Notes: a model not told the origin generated them from the sequence alone. DNA of 64,000 nucleotides from Gammaproteobacteria bacterium (GCA_022340305.1 JAJDOF010000099.1:53936-117935), one strand, 5' to 3'; positions 30,452-40,376 are shown, counted from the stretch's first letter. Numbers and translations: made by a program.

Positions 30452-31402
30452 CTATTTCGGATTGCGCAGGCGCGGGTTGGACAGGATCGAGCCGATATCC
30501 GCCAGCAGAATCAGGACAACGTAGGTGCCGCAAAAAATCATCGCGCAGGCCTGCACCAGCGGCAGATCCCGGGTTTGCACGCCGTCGATCATCAGCTTGG
30601 CGAGCCCGGGGTAGGCGAAGATGGTTTCGACGATGACCACGCCGCTGACCAGGTAGGCCAGGTTCAGCGCGATGACGTTGATGATCGGGCCGATCGCGTT
30701 GTAGAACGCGTGGCGCATGATGATACGGCCGCGTGGCACGCCTTTCAGGATAGCCATTTCGATATAGGGCGAACTCATGACGTTGAGAATGCCGGCGCGG
30801 GTCATGCGGATCATTTGCGCCGATACCACGATGACCAGGGTGATCAACGGCATCGCCAGGGCTTTCATCAGTTCCCAGAAGCTTTCCTCGCCAGTCATGT
30901 AGGCCGTCGACGGCAGCCAGTGCAGTTCGACCGCGAGAACCAGTACGGCTATCGTGGCGATGAAAAATTCGGGTACCGAAATCAGGCTCAGGGTGCCGAA
31001 AGTCACGATTCGATCGAGCCAGGTACCGGGATGCATGGCGGCCCAAAGGCCGAGTGCGATTGAAATCGGGATCGAGATCACCGACACCCAGCCGGCCATC
31101 ATCAGGGTATTGCCGAGACGGCCACCGATCAGGCTGGAAATGGTTGCGCCGCCGGCCTTGGAGATACCGAGGTCGCCGACTGCCATGTCGCCCAGCCAGC
31201 TGAAATAGCGTACATACCAGGGTTGATCCAGGCCGAGTTCGGCGCGCAGCGCCGCCAGTGTTTCAGGTGTTGCCGATTGTCCGAGCACGATCTCGGCGAC
31301 ATCGCCTGGCAGTATGCTGGTGGCGACGAATATGATCACCGAAACAACCCACAGGGTTGCAAAGCCGATGCCGATTCGCTGCATGACCATTCTTGTCATC
31401 AT
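30452..31402 (-). CDS. Oligopeptide-type ABC transporter permease (DppB-like), operon B
   Basis: MVMQRIGIGFATLWVVSVIIFVATSILPGDVAEIVLGQSATPETLAALRAELGLDQP. Confidence 0.92.
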   Translation of the reverse strand: MMTRMVMQRIGIGFATLWVVSVIIFVATSILPGDVAEIVLGQSATPETLAALRAELGLDQPWYVRYFSWLGDMAVGDLGISKAGGATISSLIGGRLGNTLMMAGWVSVISIPISIALGLWAAMHPGTWLDRIVTFGTLSLISVPEFFIATIAVLVLAVELHWLPSTAYMTGEESFWELMKALAMPLITLVIVVSAQMIRMTRAGILNVMSSPYIEMAILKGVPRGRIIMRHAFYNAIGPIINVIALNLAYLVSGVVIVETIFAYPGLAKLMIDGVQTRDLPLVQACAMIFCGTYVVLILLADIGSILSNPRLRNPK

Positions 31403-31538
31403 TGGATGTTCCCCCGGTATTATTGTCTTATGGACTCTTAAGTATCCACTCTGTAATTAATCGTTCGCTCCGTGAACCTTTGATACGATGATGCCGGTTG
31501 TTACGATTACGATCGACATCTGGAAATTTCTGCCAGGC

Positions 31539-31576
31539 AAAAAATAAGGCCTGTATAAACCAGTTATACAGGCCTT
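31539..31576 (-). terminator. Hairpin plus U-tract between substrate-binding protein and permease genes (operon B), likely attenuator/partial terminator
   Basis: AAGGCCTGTATAA-ACCAG-TTATACAGGCCTT, 13-bp perfect stem, followed on the minus strand by TATTTTTTG. Confidence 0.82.
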
Positions 31577-31602
31577 CTCAGGATGGCTAATGCAATTTTC
31601 GA

Positions 31603-33231
31603 CTATGCCAGCCAGACATACTCGGGCCATTCAGACCCGCCGACCTGGCCCGTTGGTACATTGGGTATACCCATGACATTGTTGGCGAGGCCGTCGTTGA
31701 CGTTGGAAAACGCCGGAATCACCATACCGCTTTCATTGTGAACCAGGGTTTGCATTTCGCAGTAATACTGGTGACGTTTTGCGGGGTCGGTTTCCGCGAG
31801 CGCCAATTTCAGCAACTCACCCATGCGATCGTTGTTCCAGTAGGTATCATTCCACGCAGCACCCGGCGCGAACTGGATCCCCAGCTGAATATTTGCGGTC
31901 GGCCGCATGTTCCAGGAAACCACGTTGAGCGGCTCTTTCATCCAGACCGCGCCCCAGTAACCGTCAGTCGGTACCTTCTTCAGTTTCAGGTCGAAGCCGA
32001 TCTTGGCGCAGTTGGCCTGTGCAGTCAGGCAGGCATCCTCGATACCCGACATGACCGGGGCGACGAAAAGCTCGGCGGAGCTGTAGCCCGACTTCTTGAA
32101 GTGAAACTTGGCCTTGTCCGGATCGTACGGGCGTATCGGCAGTTCACTGCAATAATCGGCGCCGTGCGCGGTCGCGATCGGGTGGTCGTTACCGACAGTG
32201 CCCTTACCCTTGAGGACGCGCTTGACGATGCGTTCCCGATCCTGGATGTACTTCATGCCGAGGACGAAATCGTTGTTGTTACCGGGCGCGGAATTTTTCA
32301 GACAACAGATGCCCATTTGCAGCCCCGCCGGAATCGACAGCAGCTTGGCGGTGCTCGAGCTTTCAATCTGGCGGAACGCCTGGGGTTCGACATTCGCGAC
32401 AATTTGCATATCGCCGGCCAGTAACGCATTCACGCGCGCCACCGGGTCGGTGATCGCGGTAATTTCGACCGCATCGAGATTGGGCCCGTCGCGGAAGTAA
32501 TTTTTGTTCCTGACGTGAATCGACTTCACCCCGGGCTGGAAAGATTCCATCACGAAGGGGCCCGTGCCGATACCGCCGCCGGTGGAACCCTCCTGCACGA
32601 CCTTGGCCTGGTACAGGCCCATGAGCCCCGGCAAGTCGGCATTGGGCGAACTCAAGATCGCCTTGACTTCCAGCGGACCGGTTTTTTTCCACTCCGAAAC
32701 CGATTCCAGCAACGACTTGATGACCGATTTTGAATTCTCGCCCTGATGGCGCCTCATGCTGTAAACCACGTCGTCCGCGGTTAACTTCTTACCATCGTGA
32801 AAGGTGACGCCGTCGCGGATCTTGAAGGTCCACTCGGTGGCGTTCTGGTTGGGCTCGAAGGATTCTGCAAGATCAGGATTGGCCACCAGGCCTTCGCCGA
32901 TCTGGCACAGGCTGTTATAGGTGACACGGCCGCGCGTGTAGTCGATGGTCGAGGTGAACACGATCGGATCGAGCGTATCGTTGGGACCGTGCAGGTTGGA
33001 GGCCATGCGTAGCGAACCGCCTTTCTTCGGCGTGGCAGCCATGACCGACTTGCCATTGGTCAGTAATTGCTCGGCCACGGTCAGTGAGACACCCGTTACC
33101 ATGGCGAGTTTGAGCGCGTCGCGACGGGTAACCGGACCACTGCCGCCCTTTACCATTTTGTCTACCAGGTCCTTGTCAGCCTGGCTGAGATCCCGAAAAT
33201 TGAGTCCGGGTGGGGACTTATCGTCTTTCAT
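31603..33231 (-). CDS. ABC transporter substrate-binding protein, SBP_bac_5 family, operon B
   Basis: 542 aa; Tat-like TRRDALKLAMVTGVSL; FEPNQNATEWTFKIRDGVTFHDGKKLTADDVVYSMRRHQGENSKS. Confidence 0.93.
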   Translation of the reverse strand: MKDDKSPPGLNFRDLSQADKDLVDKMVKGGSGPVTRRDALKLAMVTGVSLTVAEQLLTNGKSVMAATPKKGGSLRMASNLHGPNDTLDPIVFTSTIDYTRGRVTYNSLCQIGEGLVANPDLAESFEPNQNATEWTFKIRDGVTFHDGKKLTADDVVYSMRRHQGENSKSVIKSLLESVSEWKKTGPLEVKAILSSPNADLPGLMGLYQAKVVQEGSTGGGIGTGPFVMESFQPGVKSIHVRNKNYFRDGPNLDAVEITAITDPVARVNALLAGDMQIVANVEPQAFRQIESSSTAKLLSIPAGLQMGICCLKNSAPGNNNDFVLGMKYIQDRERIVKRVLKGKGTVGNDHPIATAHGADYCSELPIRPYDPDKAKFHFKKSGYSSAELFVAPVMSGIEDACLTAQANCAKIGFDLKLKKVPTDGYWGAVWMKEPLNVVSWNMRPTANIQLGIQFAPGAAWNDTYWNNDRMGELLKLALAETDPAKRHQYYCEMQTLVHNESGMVIPAFSNVNDGLANNVMGIPNVPTGQVGGSEWPEYVWLA

Positions 33232-33501
33232 GTTTGCTCCTCAGATTGTCAATAGCTGTCAGTCTTATTTTAATAGTGAACCATGAACCCCGGCTTAATT
33301 TGCCAATTGGTTCTAACAACGGCAATCTGGGTATGCCACTAACAGGGATCTCAAGGTCTCCGCTAGACTAATAGCAAGGCATTTTATTGTCAAAGGCTGT
33401 TGTTCGACATCGCCGCAGAATATCGGGATCGGGGGGTGATATCGGTTTGCGATTGGTTTAGAGTAGCCCCATTCCGGGATTCGCCCGGTGCTGGATCGCT
33501 A

Positions 33502-34791
33502 GTGTTCAAAACTCTCGGTACCCTCGGCTCGATTCTGTTCAGCTATGGCCTGTTGCTGCTGGCCAATGGCCTGTTTGGCAGCCTGCTCGGCGTGCGCACC
33601 CAGGTCGAGGGCTTTTCAGCAAATCTGACCGGCCTCGTCGTTGCCGCCTATTTTAGCGGTTTACTGCTCGGTGGCCTGTATGCGGCCCAGGTGGTGACTC
33701 GCGTTGGGCACATCCGTTCCTTTGCGGCGTTTGCGTCGTTGATGTCAGCGTCGGCATTGATGCATCCCCTGTATGTCGATGGCTATGCGTGGATGGGATT
33801 TCGCCTGGTTGCGGGTTTCTGTATGGCGGGCATGATCATGGTCACCGAGAGCTGGTTGAACGAGACCGCAAGCAACAAGACCCGCGGCAAGATCCTGTCG
33901 ATCTACATGATTACCAATTACTTCGCCGCCGGCTGTGGAAACTTTTTACTGACTGCAGGTGATCCCTCGGAATTCGAGTTGTTCAGCCTGGCGTCCATTA
34001 TCTTCTCGTTATCCCTGGTGCCGGTGCTGTTGACTCGCGCCAGTGCCCCGGCACCTGCCCATGCCGAGCGCATGCATGTCTGGCAGCTGTATCGAATTGC
34101 CCCGCTCGGTGTGGTTGGCGTTTTTTGCTGCGGACTGGTCAACGCCAGTATCAACGGGCTTGGCTCCGTGTTTGCGACCAATAGCGGGTTCGACAGCCAG
34201 CAGCTGGCGACCTTCATGGCGGTGATGGTGATGAGTGGCCTGATCCTGCAATGGCCGATCGGAATACTGTCGGATCGTATCGGCCGCGGACCGTTACTGG
34301 TCTACATACCGTTGATCGTTGCGCTGGCAGCGGTGTGGCAGATCTATGCCGAGGGCTACCAGGCTTTGCTGCTCGGCGCCGGGTTTCTGGGCGCCTTCGT
34401 ATTCACGCTCTACTCGTTGTCGGCTGCCACAGCCAACGATCGGGTGACTTCGAACCAGCGCGTACAGGTGGCTGGTGCATTGCTGATAACCTATGGTGCG
34501 GGTGCGATTATCGGTCCCATTGTTGCCAGCCAGTTCATGAGTCTGCTGGGCCCGCGAGGCCTGTTCTTCTATATCGTTTTAATCGAGATCGTGCTTTGCA
34601 GCTTCTCCATCATCACCCGCAAGCAGCGCGTGGGTAGCCCGGATAAGCGCAAGCCCTACGTCGTGCTGCCTTCGAGCCAGGCAACGTCGAACCAGCTTTA
34701 CGTGTCAGCCCACGAGGAAAATCCGGATACGGTTACCCTGGCAGACGACGGAGACCCCGTGGAATGGAAGGCGCCCGACAAAGATGAGTGA
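33502..34791 (+). CDS. MFS transporter (YcaD-like), paralog 2
   Basis: GTG start (VFKTLGTLGSILFSYGLLLLANGLFGSLLGVRTQVEGFSANLTGLVVAAYFSG) aligns with paralog 1; RLVAGFCMAGMIMVTESWLNETASNKTRGKILSIYMI. Confidence 0.87.
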   Translation: MFKTLGTLGSILFSYGLLLLANGLFGSLLGVRTQVEGFSANLTGLVVAAYFSGLLLGGLYAAQVVTRVGHIRSFAAFASLMSASALMHPLYVDGYAWMGFRLVAGFCMAGMIMVTESWLNETASNKTRGKILSIYMITNYFAAGCGNFLLTAGDPSEFELFSLASIIFSLSLVPVLLTRASAPAPAHAERMHVWQLYRIAPLGVVGVFCCGLVNASINGLGSVFATNSGFDSQQLATFMAVMVMSGLILQWPIGILSDRIGRGPLLVYIPLIVALAAVWQIYAEGYQALLLGAGFLGAFVFTLYSLSAATANDRVTSNQRVQVAGALLITYGAGAIIGPIVASQFMSLLGPRGLFFYIVLIEIVLCSFSIITRKQRVGSPDKRKPYVVLPSSQATSNQLYVSAHEENPDTVTLADDGDPVEWKAPDKDE

Positions 34792-36127
34792 AGGGCGGGG
34801 TGGCTTCGAGATAACACACCGCAAGGTCTGGATGCTCGCCGGGCCAATCATTCTGTCCAATATTTCAGTCCCCCTGGTGGGCGCGGTCGACACCGCGGTC
34901 GTCGGTCACCTACCCGGTCCCGAAGCGATCGGTGCGGTCGCGATCGGCGCGTTGATCTTCAGCTTCCTCTACTGGGGTTTCGGTTTCCTGCGCATGGGCA
35001 CCACCGGTTTTGTCGCGCAGGCCTTCGGTGCCGGTGACTGGAACAGTCTTGCCGATACCTTGATGCGCGTGCTGATGCTGGCGCTGCTGTTGGGCGCTTT
35101 CACGATCCTCATTGCTACGCCGATAATCCAGCTGGCATTCTATCTGATCGACAGCAGTGCCGAGGTCGAAGGGCTGGCAAGCGATTACGCTGTGATTCGT
35201 ATCTTCAGCGCCCCGGCGGTGCTTTGCCTGTACGCGTTTAGCGGAATATTTATCGGCATGCACAATACGCGAGCCGCTTTCGTGTTGCAGTTGATCCTGA
35301 ACATCAGCAACGTGTTACTCGACCTGTTGTTCGTGCTCGGTTTCGGCTGGGGTGTGGAGGGCGTGGCAGCGGCGTCGGTGATTGCCGAATACCTGGCGAT
35401 GCTGAGCGGTTTTTACCTGTTGCGGCATCGGCTTCGCGATGCCTATGAACGTTACGATCGTGCGCGTCTACTGGAGCGAAGTGCATTAACGCAATTGTTT
35501 ACCGCAAATGGCAATATATTTGTGCGCACCCTGTGCATGTTGTTCGCGTTCAGTTATTTCACCGCCAAAAGCGCGGGGCAGGGCGAGGTGATTCTCGCTG
35601 CTAATGCGATACTGATGCATATGCAAAGCATCATGGCGTACGGCCTGGATGGGTTTGCCCATGCCGTCGAGGCGCTCGCTGGCAGTGCGTATGGCGCCGG
35701 TAAAAAACAGGCGTTCCGTCGAGCGGTGATTTTAACCAGTGCCTGGGCCGCGTTCGTCGCTTTGCTGGCGGCGCTTGTTTACTGGTTGCTCGGTGAATCC
35801 ATTGTCGCCCTGTTTACCAATATCGATGCGGTCGTCGAAAGCGCCCTGCATTACCTGCCGTGGATGATTGCTGCGCCGTTAATTTCGGTGTGGAGTTTTC
35901 AGCTCGATGGCATCTTCATCGGTAGCGGACACACCCGTGAAATGCGCAACGCGATGATCGTTTCGACGCTGGCTTACCTTGCCATGCTGCAGCTGACGAT
36001 TCCGCTACTGGGCAACCACGGTCTGTTCCTCGGACTGGCATTTTTTATGTTGATGCGCGCCTTGTCGCTGCTTTTCTACTATCGTGGCATCGAGGCCGCG
36101 ATTGGCCGCAGGGCAACCACCGGCTGA
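34784..36127 (+). CDS. MATE family efflux transporter (DinF-like)
   Basis: 447 aa; VWMLAGPIILSNISVPLVGAVDTAVVGHLPGPEAIGAVAIGALIFSFLYWGFGFLRMGTTGFVAQAFGAGD. Confidence 0.9.
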   Translation: MSEGRGGFEITHRKVWMLAGPIILSNISVPLVGAVDTAVVGHLPGPEAIGAVAIGALIFSFLYWGFGFLRMGTTGFVAQAFGAGDWNSLADTLMRVLMLALLLGAFTILIATPIIQLAFYLIDSSAEVEGLASDYAVIRIFSAPAVLCLYAFSGIFIGMHNTRAAFVLQLILNISNVLLDLLFVLGFGWGVEGVAAASVIAEYLAMLSGFYLLRHRLRDAYERYDRARLLERSALTQLFTANGNIFVRTLCMLFAFSYFTAKSAGQGEVILAANAILMHMQSIMAYGLDGFAHAVEALAGSAYGAGKKQAFRRAVILTSAWAAFVALLAALVYWLLGESIVALFTNIDAVVESALHYLPWMIAAPLISVWSFQLDGIFIGSGHTREMRNAMIVSTLAYLAMLQLTIPLLGNHGLFLGLAFFMLMRALSLLFYYRGIEAAIGRRATTG

Positions 36128-36158
36128 TGAATCCTGGCTCGCACCACCGTCATCGGCC

Positions 36159-37424
36159 ATGTGTCAAGCAACTGCCTTATCGGGACGTAACTTGACCGCC
36201 GCCAGCGCCAACAAGCAGCATCGTTTTTTGCTGGTCGCTCTGTTCCTCGGGCATTTGACCAACGATTGGGTGGCCGGGACCCTGTGGCTGCTGGCGCCAG
36301 CCATTGCAGTCAGCATGGGTCTCGGGCCTGTCGAGGTCGGCCTGATCCTCACCATTAACGGTATCGGCGCAGGCCTGGCCTATATACCCGCGGGCATCAT
36401 CTCGGATCGTTCGACCCGGCCCGGCCTGTTGATGTTGTTGAGCTTCTGGTGGGTCGCGATCGGCTACCTGAGCGCCACGCTCGCGCCCGGGTTCTGGGGT
36501 GTCACCCTGTTGCTCGCCTTCGCCGTTATGGGCGATGCTTTCTGGCACCCCATTGCAACCGGGGTGTTGGTCAAGGAGATGCCGGCGAGGCGCGCACAGG
36601 TGCTCGGTATCCATGCGGTCGGCGGCAGTATCGGCGCCGAGGTGATTGCCCCGCTCAGCAGTGGATTCCTGCTGGGATTTTTCGATTGGCAGACGACGCT
36701 GCAAATTCTCGCCTTGCCGGCCCTGATCATGGGTATCCTGTTTATTCCGGTCGCACAACGTATCAGCCGCGACAGCCCCGGTGAAGTCAGCCCGATCGAT
36801 TTTCGCGGGCTCGCGCGGCAGTGGTTCAAGCCGGCCGGCATTGCGCTGATGCTGGTATTGATCCTTTACAACATGGCGCTGATTGCGCAGCTGGCGATGG
36901 CGCCGTTGTATTTTCAGCGCGAACACGGTTTGTCGCCTTTCGTTGCGGGCTCGATCTTCGCCGGTATTTTGCTGTTGGGATCACTGTTCCAGCCCTTTTT
37001 CGGCAAATATTCCGATGGCCGGGGGCGCAAACCGATGATTCTACTGGTGCTTTTCGGCGCCAGCTTTTGCGCATTGTTTGCCGGCCTCAGTGACAGCCTC
37101 TACTGGGCGATCCTGGGATTATTGCCTGCAGTGGCGATGCTCACCGCGGTGCGCCCGGTGATCCTGGCGGCGGCGGTGGAGTTCAGCGGTAAAGCCGAGG
37201 CCACCACGCTCGGCATCGTATTTACCGTACTCGACGGTGTCGGTATGTTCGGTGCCCTGCTGGCGGGAATGGTGGGCGAGTTCGAACTGCGTTATGCCTT
37301 CATCATGGCTGCGGGGATGGCGTTGTCAGCCGCTCTCGTGTGCCTGTTCCTGAACTTCGCGATCACTGCTGCCAGCCGGGATGAACCGCTTATCGCCACA
37401 GTCGCTAATCCAGCTGATCCCTGA
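36159..37424 (+). CDS. MFS transporter
   Basis: FLGHLTNDWVAGTLWLLAPAIAVSMGLGPVEVGLILTINGIGAGLAYIPAGIISDRSTRPGLL; start at internal ATG 36159 likely. Confidence 0.85.
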   Translation: MCQATALSGRNLTAASANKQHRFLLVALFLGHLTNDWVAGTLWLLAPAIAVSMGLGPVEVGLILTINGIGAGLAYIPAGIISDRSTRPGLLMLLSFWWVAIGYLSATLAPGFWGVTLLLAFAVMGDAFWHPIATGVLVKEMPARRAQVLGIHAVGGSIGAEVIAPLSSGFLLGFFDWQTTLQILALPALIMGILFIPVAQRISRDSPGEVSPIDFRGLARQWFKPAGIALMLVLILYNMALIAQLAMAPLYFQREHGLSPFVAGSIFAGILLLGSLFQPFFGKYSDGRGRKPMILLVLFGASFCALFAGLSDSLYWAILGLLPAVAMLTAVRPVILAAAVEFSGKAEATTLGIVFTVLDGVGMFGALLAGMVGEFELRYAFIMAAGMALSAALVCLFLNFAITAASRDEPLIATVANPADP

Positions 37425-37968
37425 TAATGGCGTAAAGTTCAGCTCGATTGGCGGCAACCTCATCGACACTGAGACCTTCCAGCGAATGTGGATACTTGAG
37501 CCAGCGCGCGGTTTCGTGGAGATAGTAGTCAGGTACCCGGCTACTCAGGTTGCGTGCGGGCTTGTAGTAAGGCACTGCCACGCGAATGTCGTGCGGTGTA
37601 TTGAGTCGCGCTTTCTCCTGCAGGTGCTTGATTACCGCATCGATGGTCAGGCCCGTGTCGAAAACATCGTCGACGATCAGCAGGCGATCCTCGCGCCTGC
37701 AGTTTTCGACCAGGTAATTCATGCCGTGAATGCGAATTTCATGGGAGCGCCCGTCGATGCCGCTGTAGGAAGAGGTGCGAATGGCGATGTGATCGGTTTC
37801 GATGCCATACCAGGTGAGCAGTTCCTGTATTGCAATCCCCATCGGTACACCACCGCGCCAGATCGCGACCATGAATGACGGGCGAAAACCATCTTTGATA
37901 ATCGCGGCGCCTAGGCGGAACGAATCTTCGAGTAATTGTTGCGCCGATATATAGTGTTTTTCACTCAT
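37405..37968 (-). CDS. Phosphoribosyltransferase family protein, paralog 1
   Basis: MVAIWRGGVPMGIAIQELL; PRPP motif DRLLIVDDVFDTGLTIDAVI; start MSEKHYISAQQLLEDSFRLG. Confidence 0.85.
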   Translation of the reverse strand: MSEKHYISAQQLLEDSFRLGAAIIKDGFRPSFMVAIWRGGVPMGIAIQELLTWYGIETDHIAIRTSSYSGIDGRSHEIRIHGMNYLVENCRREDRLLIVDDVFDTGLTIDAVIKHLQEKARLNTPHDIRVAVPYYKPARNLSSRVPDYYLHETARWLKYPHSLEGLSVDEVAANRAELYAIIRDQLD

Positions 37969-38017
37969 CTCGCGTGCATTAACCCAGGTCAATTGGTAGG
38001 CTTCGCCAGAATAGCAT

Positions 38018-38617
38018 ATGAGTTTCAAAGGGATGCAAAAACGCTTTATCGAGGAACAGGAGTTGCTGGAGGATTCCTACCGCCTGGCGCGGCAGATTTA
38101 CCTGAGTGGATTCCGCCCCGACTTTATTGTCGGCGTCTGGCGGGGTGGTTCCACGGTCGGTATTTATGTTCAGGAATGCCTGCAGTATCTCGGTGTGAAG
38201 ACCGACCACATCGCGGTTCGTACCTCTTATCGTGGCCGTGATGATTATTTTCGACAACTGCAGCAGGGCATTGAGATGCGCGCTCATGGACTGCAATACC
38301 TGTACGAGAACCTTAATGCGGACGATGCGCTGCTAATCGTCGACGATGTATACAGTACCGGGCGCAACGTCAGGGCGATCGTCAATCGACTCCAGCAAAA
38401 AAACAAGCGCAACATGCCATCCGCGGTGCGCATCGCGGCGCCGTATTATCGTTGCGTGGCCGATCGCAACGATGCCCCGCCCGATTACTTTCTGCAACAA
38501 ACCGAGGACTGGCTGGTACTTCCCTACGAATTGACCGGCATCAGTCGTGCCGAGATGGCCGCACACAAGTCGTGGATACTTCCCTTGCTCGACGAACTCA
38601 AACCCAACTGGCAATAG
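38018..38617 (+). CDS. Phosphoribosyltransferase family protein, paralog 2
   Basis: FIVGVWRGGSTVGIYVQECL; PRPP motif DALLIVDDVYSTGRNVRAIV. Confidence 0.85.
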   Translation: MSFKGMQKRFIEEQELLEDSYRLARQIYLSGFRPDFIVGVWRGGSTVGIYVQECLQYLGVKTDHIAVRTSYRGRDDYFRQLQQGIEMRAHGLQYLYENLNADDALLIVDDVYSTGRNVRAIVNRLQQKNKRNMPSAVRIAAPYYRCVADRNDAPPDYFLQQTEDWLVLPYELTGISRAEMAAHKSWILPLLDELKPNWQ

Positions 38618-38625
38618 TCAACAGC

Positions 38626-39798
38626 ATGAAATTTTCTTCGCTAACCGATCGCGTCAAAGGCAGTGCCGCCGACGCCTGGGATTTGCACTACGAGGCCAAG
38701 CAGGCCAGGGCGCGCGGCGAGGACGTCATCATTCTGAGTGTTGGCGATCCTGACTTCGCCACACCCGAGCGCGTGATCGAGCGGGCGTCGCAAGCGATGC
38801 GCGATGGTGACACCCATTACACCTCTATTCTGGGGCATAGCGAGTTGCGCGAGGCGATTGCCGAACGGCATCGGCAGAGCAGTGGGCAGCAGATCGATAT
38901 CAACCAGGTCATTACCACGTCGGGTGCACAAAACGCGTTATTCGCCTGCTCATTGTGCCTGCTCGAGGCTGGCGACGAGGCGATCGTACTGCAACCCATG
39001 TATGTCACCTACGAAGCGACGATACAGGCCCCCGGGGCAACGCTGGTGCCGGTAGTGCTGCACGCAGAGCACGGTTTCCGGCTGGATCGCGAAACCCTGC
39101 AGAATGCGATTTCCGAGCGAACGCGCGCTATTTTCTATGCGTCACCCAGCAACCCGACCGGCGTGGCGCTTAATCGTGAAGAGCTCGAATTGATTGCCGA
39201 GGTAGCCAGGCGACATGACCTGTGGGTCGTTGCTGACGAAGTCTATGCCGATTTCCTCTATGCTGAACCCTTTCAGCACATCGCGGCTCTGCCCGGTATG
39301 GCGGAACGCGTGATTACCATCGGCAGCCTGTCGAAATCCTATGCCATGAGCGGCTGGCGGGTTGGCTGGGCCATCGCACCGCCGCCAATGATCGCCAATA
39401 TGGAAAAACTCGCATTGTGCATGCTCTACGGTTTGCCGGGTTTTATTCAACAGGCCGGTGCCGAGGCCCTGAAACACTGCGCGCAAGACTTGCAGTCCAT
39501 GCGGGAAATTTACCGCCAGCGGCGCGATTTTTTGTTCGCGGCATTCAGCGCGATCCCCGGGCTCGAACCGCTATTGCCCGAGGCAGGTATGTTCATGATG
39601 GTAAAGGTAACCGGCAGTGGTTATACGGCGGCCGATTTTTCCCGGGCTCTCTACCAGGCAAGCGGAGTATCGGTGCTCGATGCTACCGCGTTCGGCGCGA
39701 GCGCCGCGGGATATGTGCGGGTTTCTTACACGGTATCCGAGGCTGATTTGAGGGAAGCCTGCAAGCGCATTCAATCTTTCATGGAAAATCTGCAATGA
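38626..39798 (+). CDS. PLP-dependent class I/II aminotransferase
   Basis: ILSVGDPDFATPERV, ASPSNPTGVALN, ITIGSLSKSYAMSGWRVGW; start MKFSSLTDRVKGSAADAWDLHYEAKQ. Confidence 0.93.
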   Translation: MKFSSLTDRVKGSAADAWDLHYEAKQARARGEDVIILSVGDPDFATPERVIERASQAMRDGDTHYTSILGHSELREAIAERHRQSSGQQIDINQVITTSGAQNALFACSLCLLEAGDEAIVLQPMYVTYEATIQAPGATLVPVVLHAEHGFRLDRETLQNAISERTRAIFYASPSNPTGVALNREELELIAEVARRHDLWVVADEVYADFLYAEPFQHIAALPGMAERVITIGSLSKSYAMSGWRVGWAIAPPPMIANMEKLALCMLYGLPGFIQQAGAEALKHCAQDLQSMREIYRQRRDFLFAAFSAIPGLEPLLPEAGMFMMVKVTGSGYTAADFSRALYQASGVSVLDATAFGASAAGYVRVSYTVSEADLREACKRIQSFMENLQ

Positions 39799-40376
39799 CA
39801 CAGGATGCTATCAAGCGTTGCTGGTGGTGTGGCGACGATGAACTCTACCAGCATTATCACGATCACGAATGGGGCACGCCGCTGCACGACGATCGAGAAT
39901 TGTTTGAATTCCTCTGTCTCGAAGGCGCGCAGGCGGGCCTGAGCTGGATCACCATTTTGCGCAAGCGCGAACACTACCGCGAGGTGTTCGATAATTTCGA
40001 TGCCGACAGGATAGCGCGCTACGATGACGCGAAAATCGCTGCCCTGTTGCAGGATCCCGGCATTGTGCGCAATCGTCTCAAGGTCAACGGCTTCGTCAAA
40101 AATGCGCGTGCTTATCTCGAGATGCGGCAGCAAGGCTTGACGCTGGATTCCTACCTGTGGAATTTTGTCGATGGTGAGCCGCTGCAAAACAGGCGCACGA
40201 CGATGGCCGACGTACCGGCCACTACAGCGCTGTCGGACGCGATGGCGAAGGATTTGAAAAAACGCGGCTTTACCTTTGTCGGCAGCACCATATGTTACGC
40301 CTTCATGCAGGCCGCCGGATTGGTGAACGATCATCTGACCGATTGTTTTCGCCACCCGCAATTAACCGGGGATTGA
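39795..40376 (+). CDS. tag: DNA-3-methyladenine glycosylase I
   Basis: RCWWCGDDELYQHYHDHEWGTPLHDDRELFEFLCLEGAQAGLSWITILRKREHYREVF, Tag-typical. Confidence 0.92.
   Translation: MTQDAIKRCWWCGDDELYQHYHDHEWGTPLHDDRELFEFLCLEGAQAGLSWITILRKREHYREVFDNFDADRIARYDDAKIAALLQDPGIVRNRLKVNGFVKNARAYLEMRQQGLTLDSYLWNFVDGEPLQNRRTTMADVPATTALSDAMAKDLKKRGFTFVGSTICYAFMQAAGLVNDHLTDCFRHPQLTGD

Noticed and set aside
36177-36926. 249-aa ORF antisense to the MFS gene, Q/D/R-rich
   Set aside because: Composition (Q, D, R, H rich) is the mirror of hydrophobic TM codons on the other strand; not a real protein.
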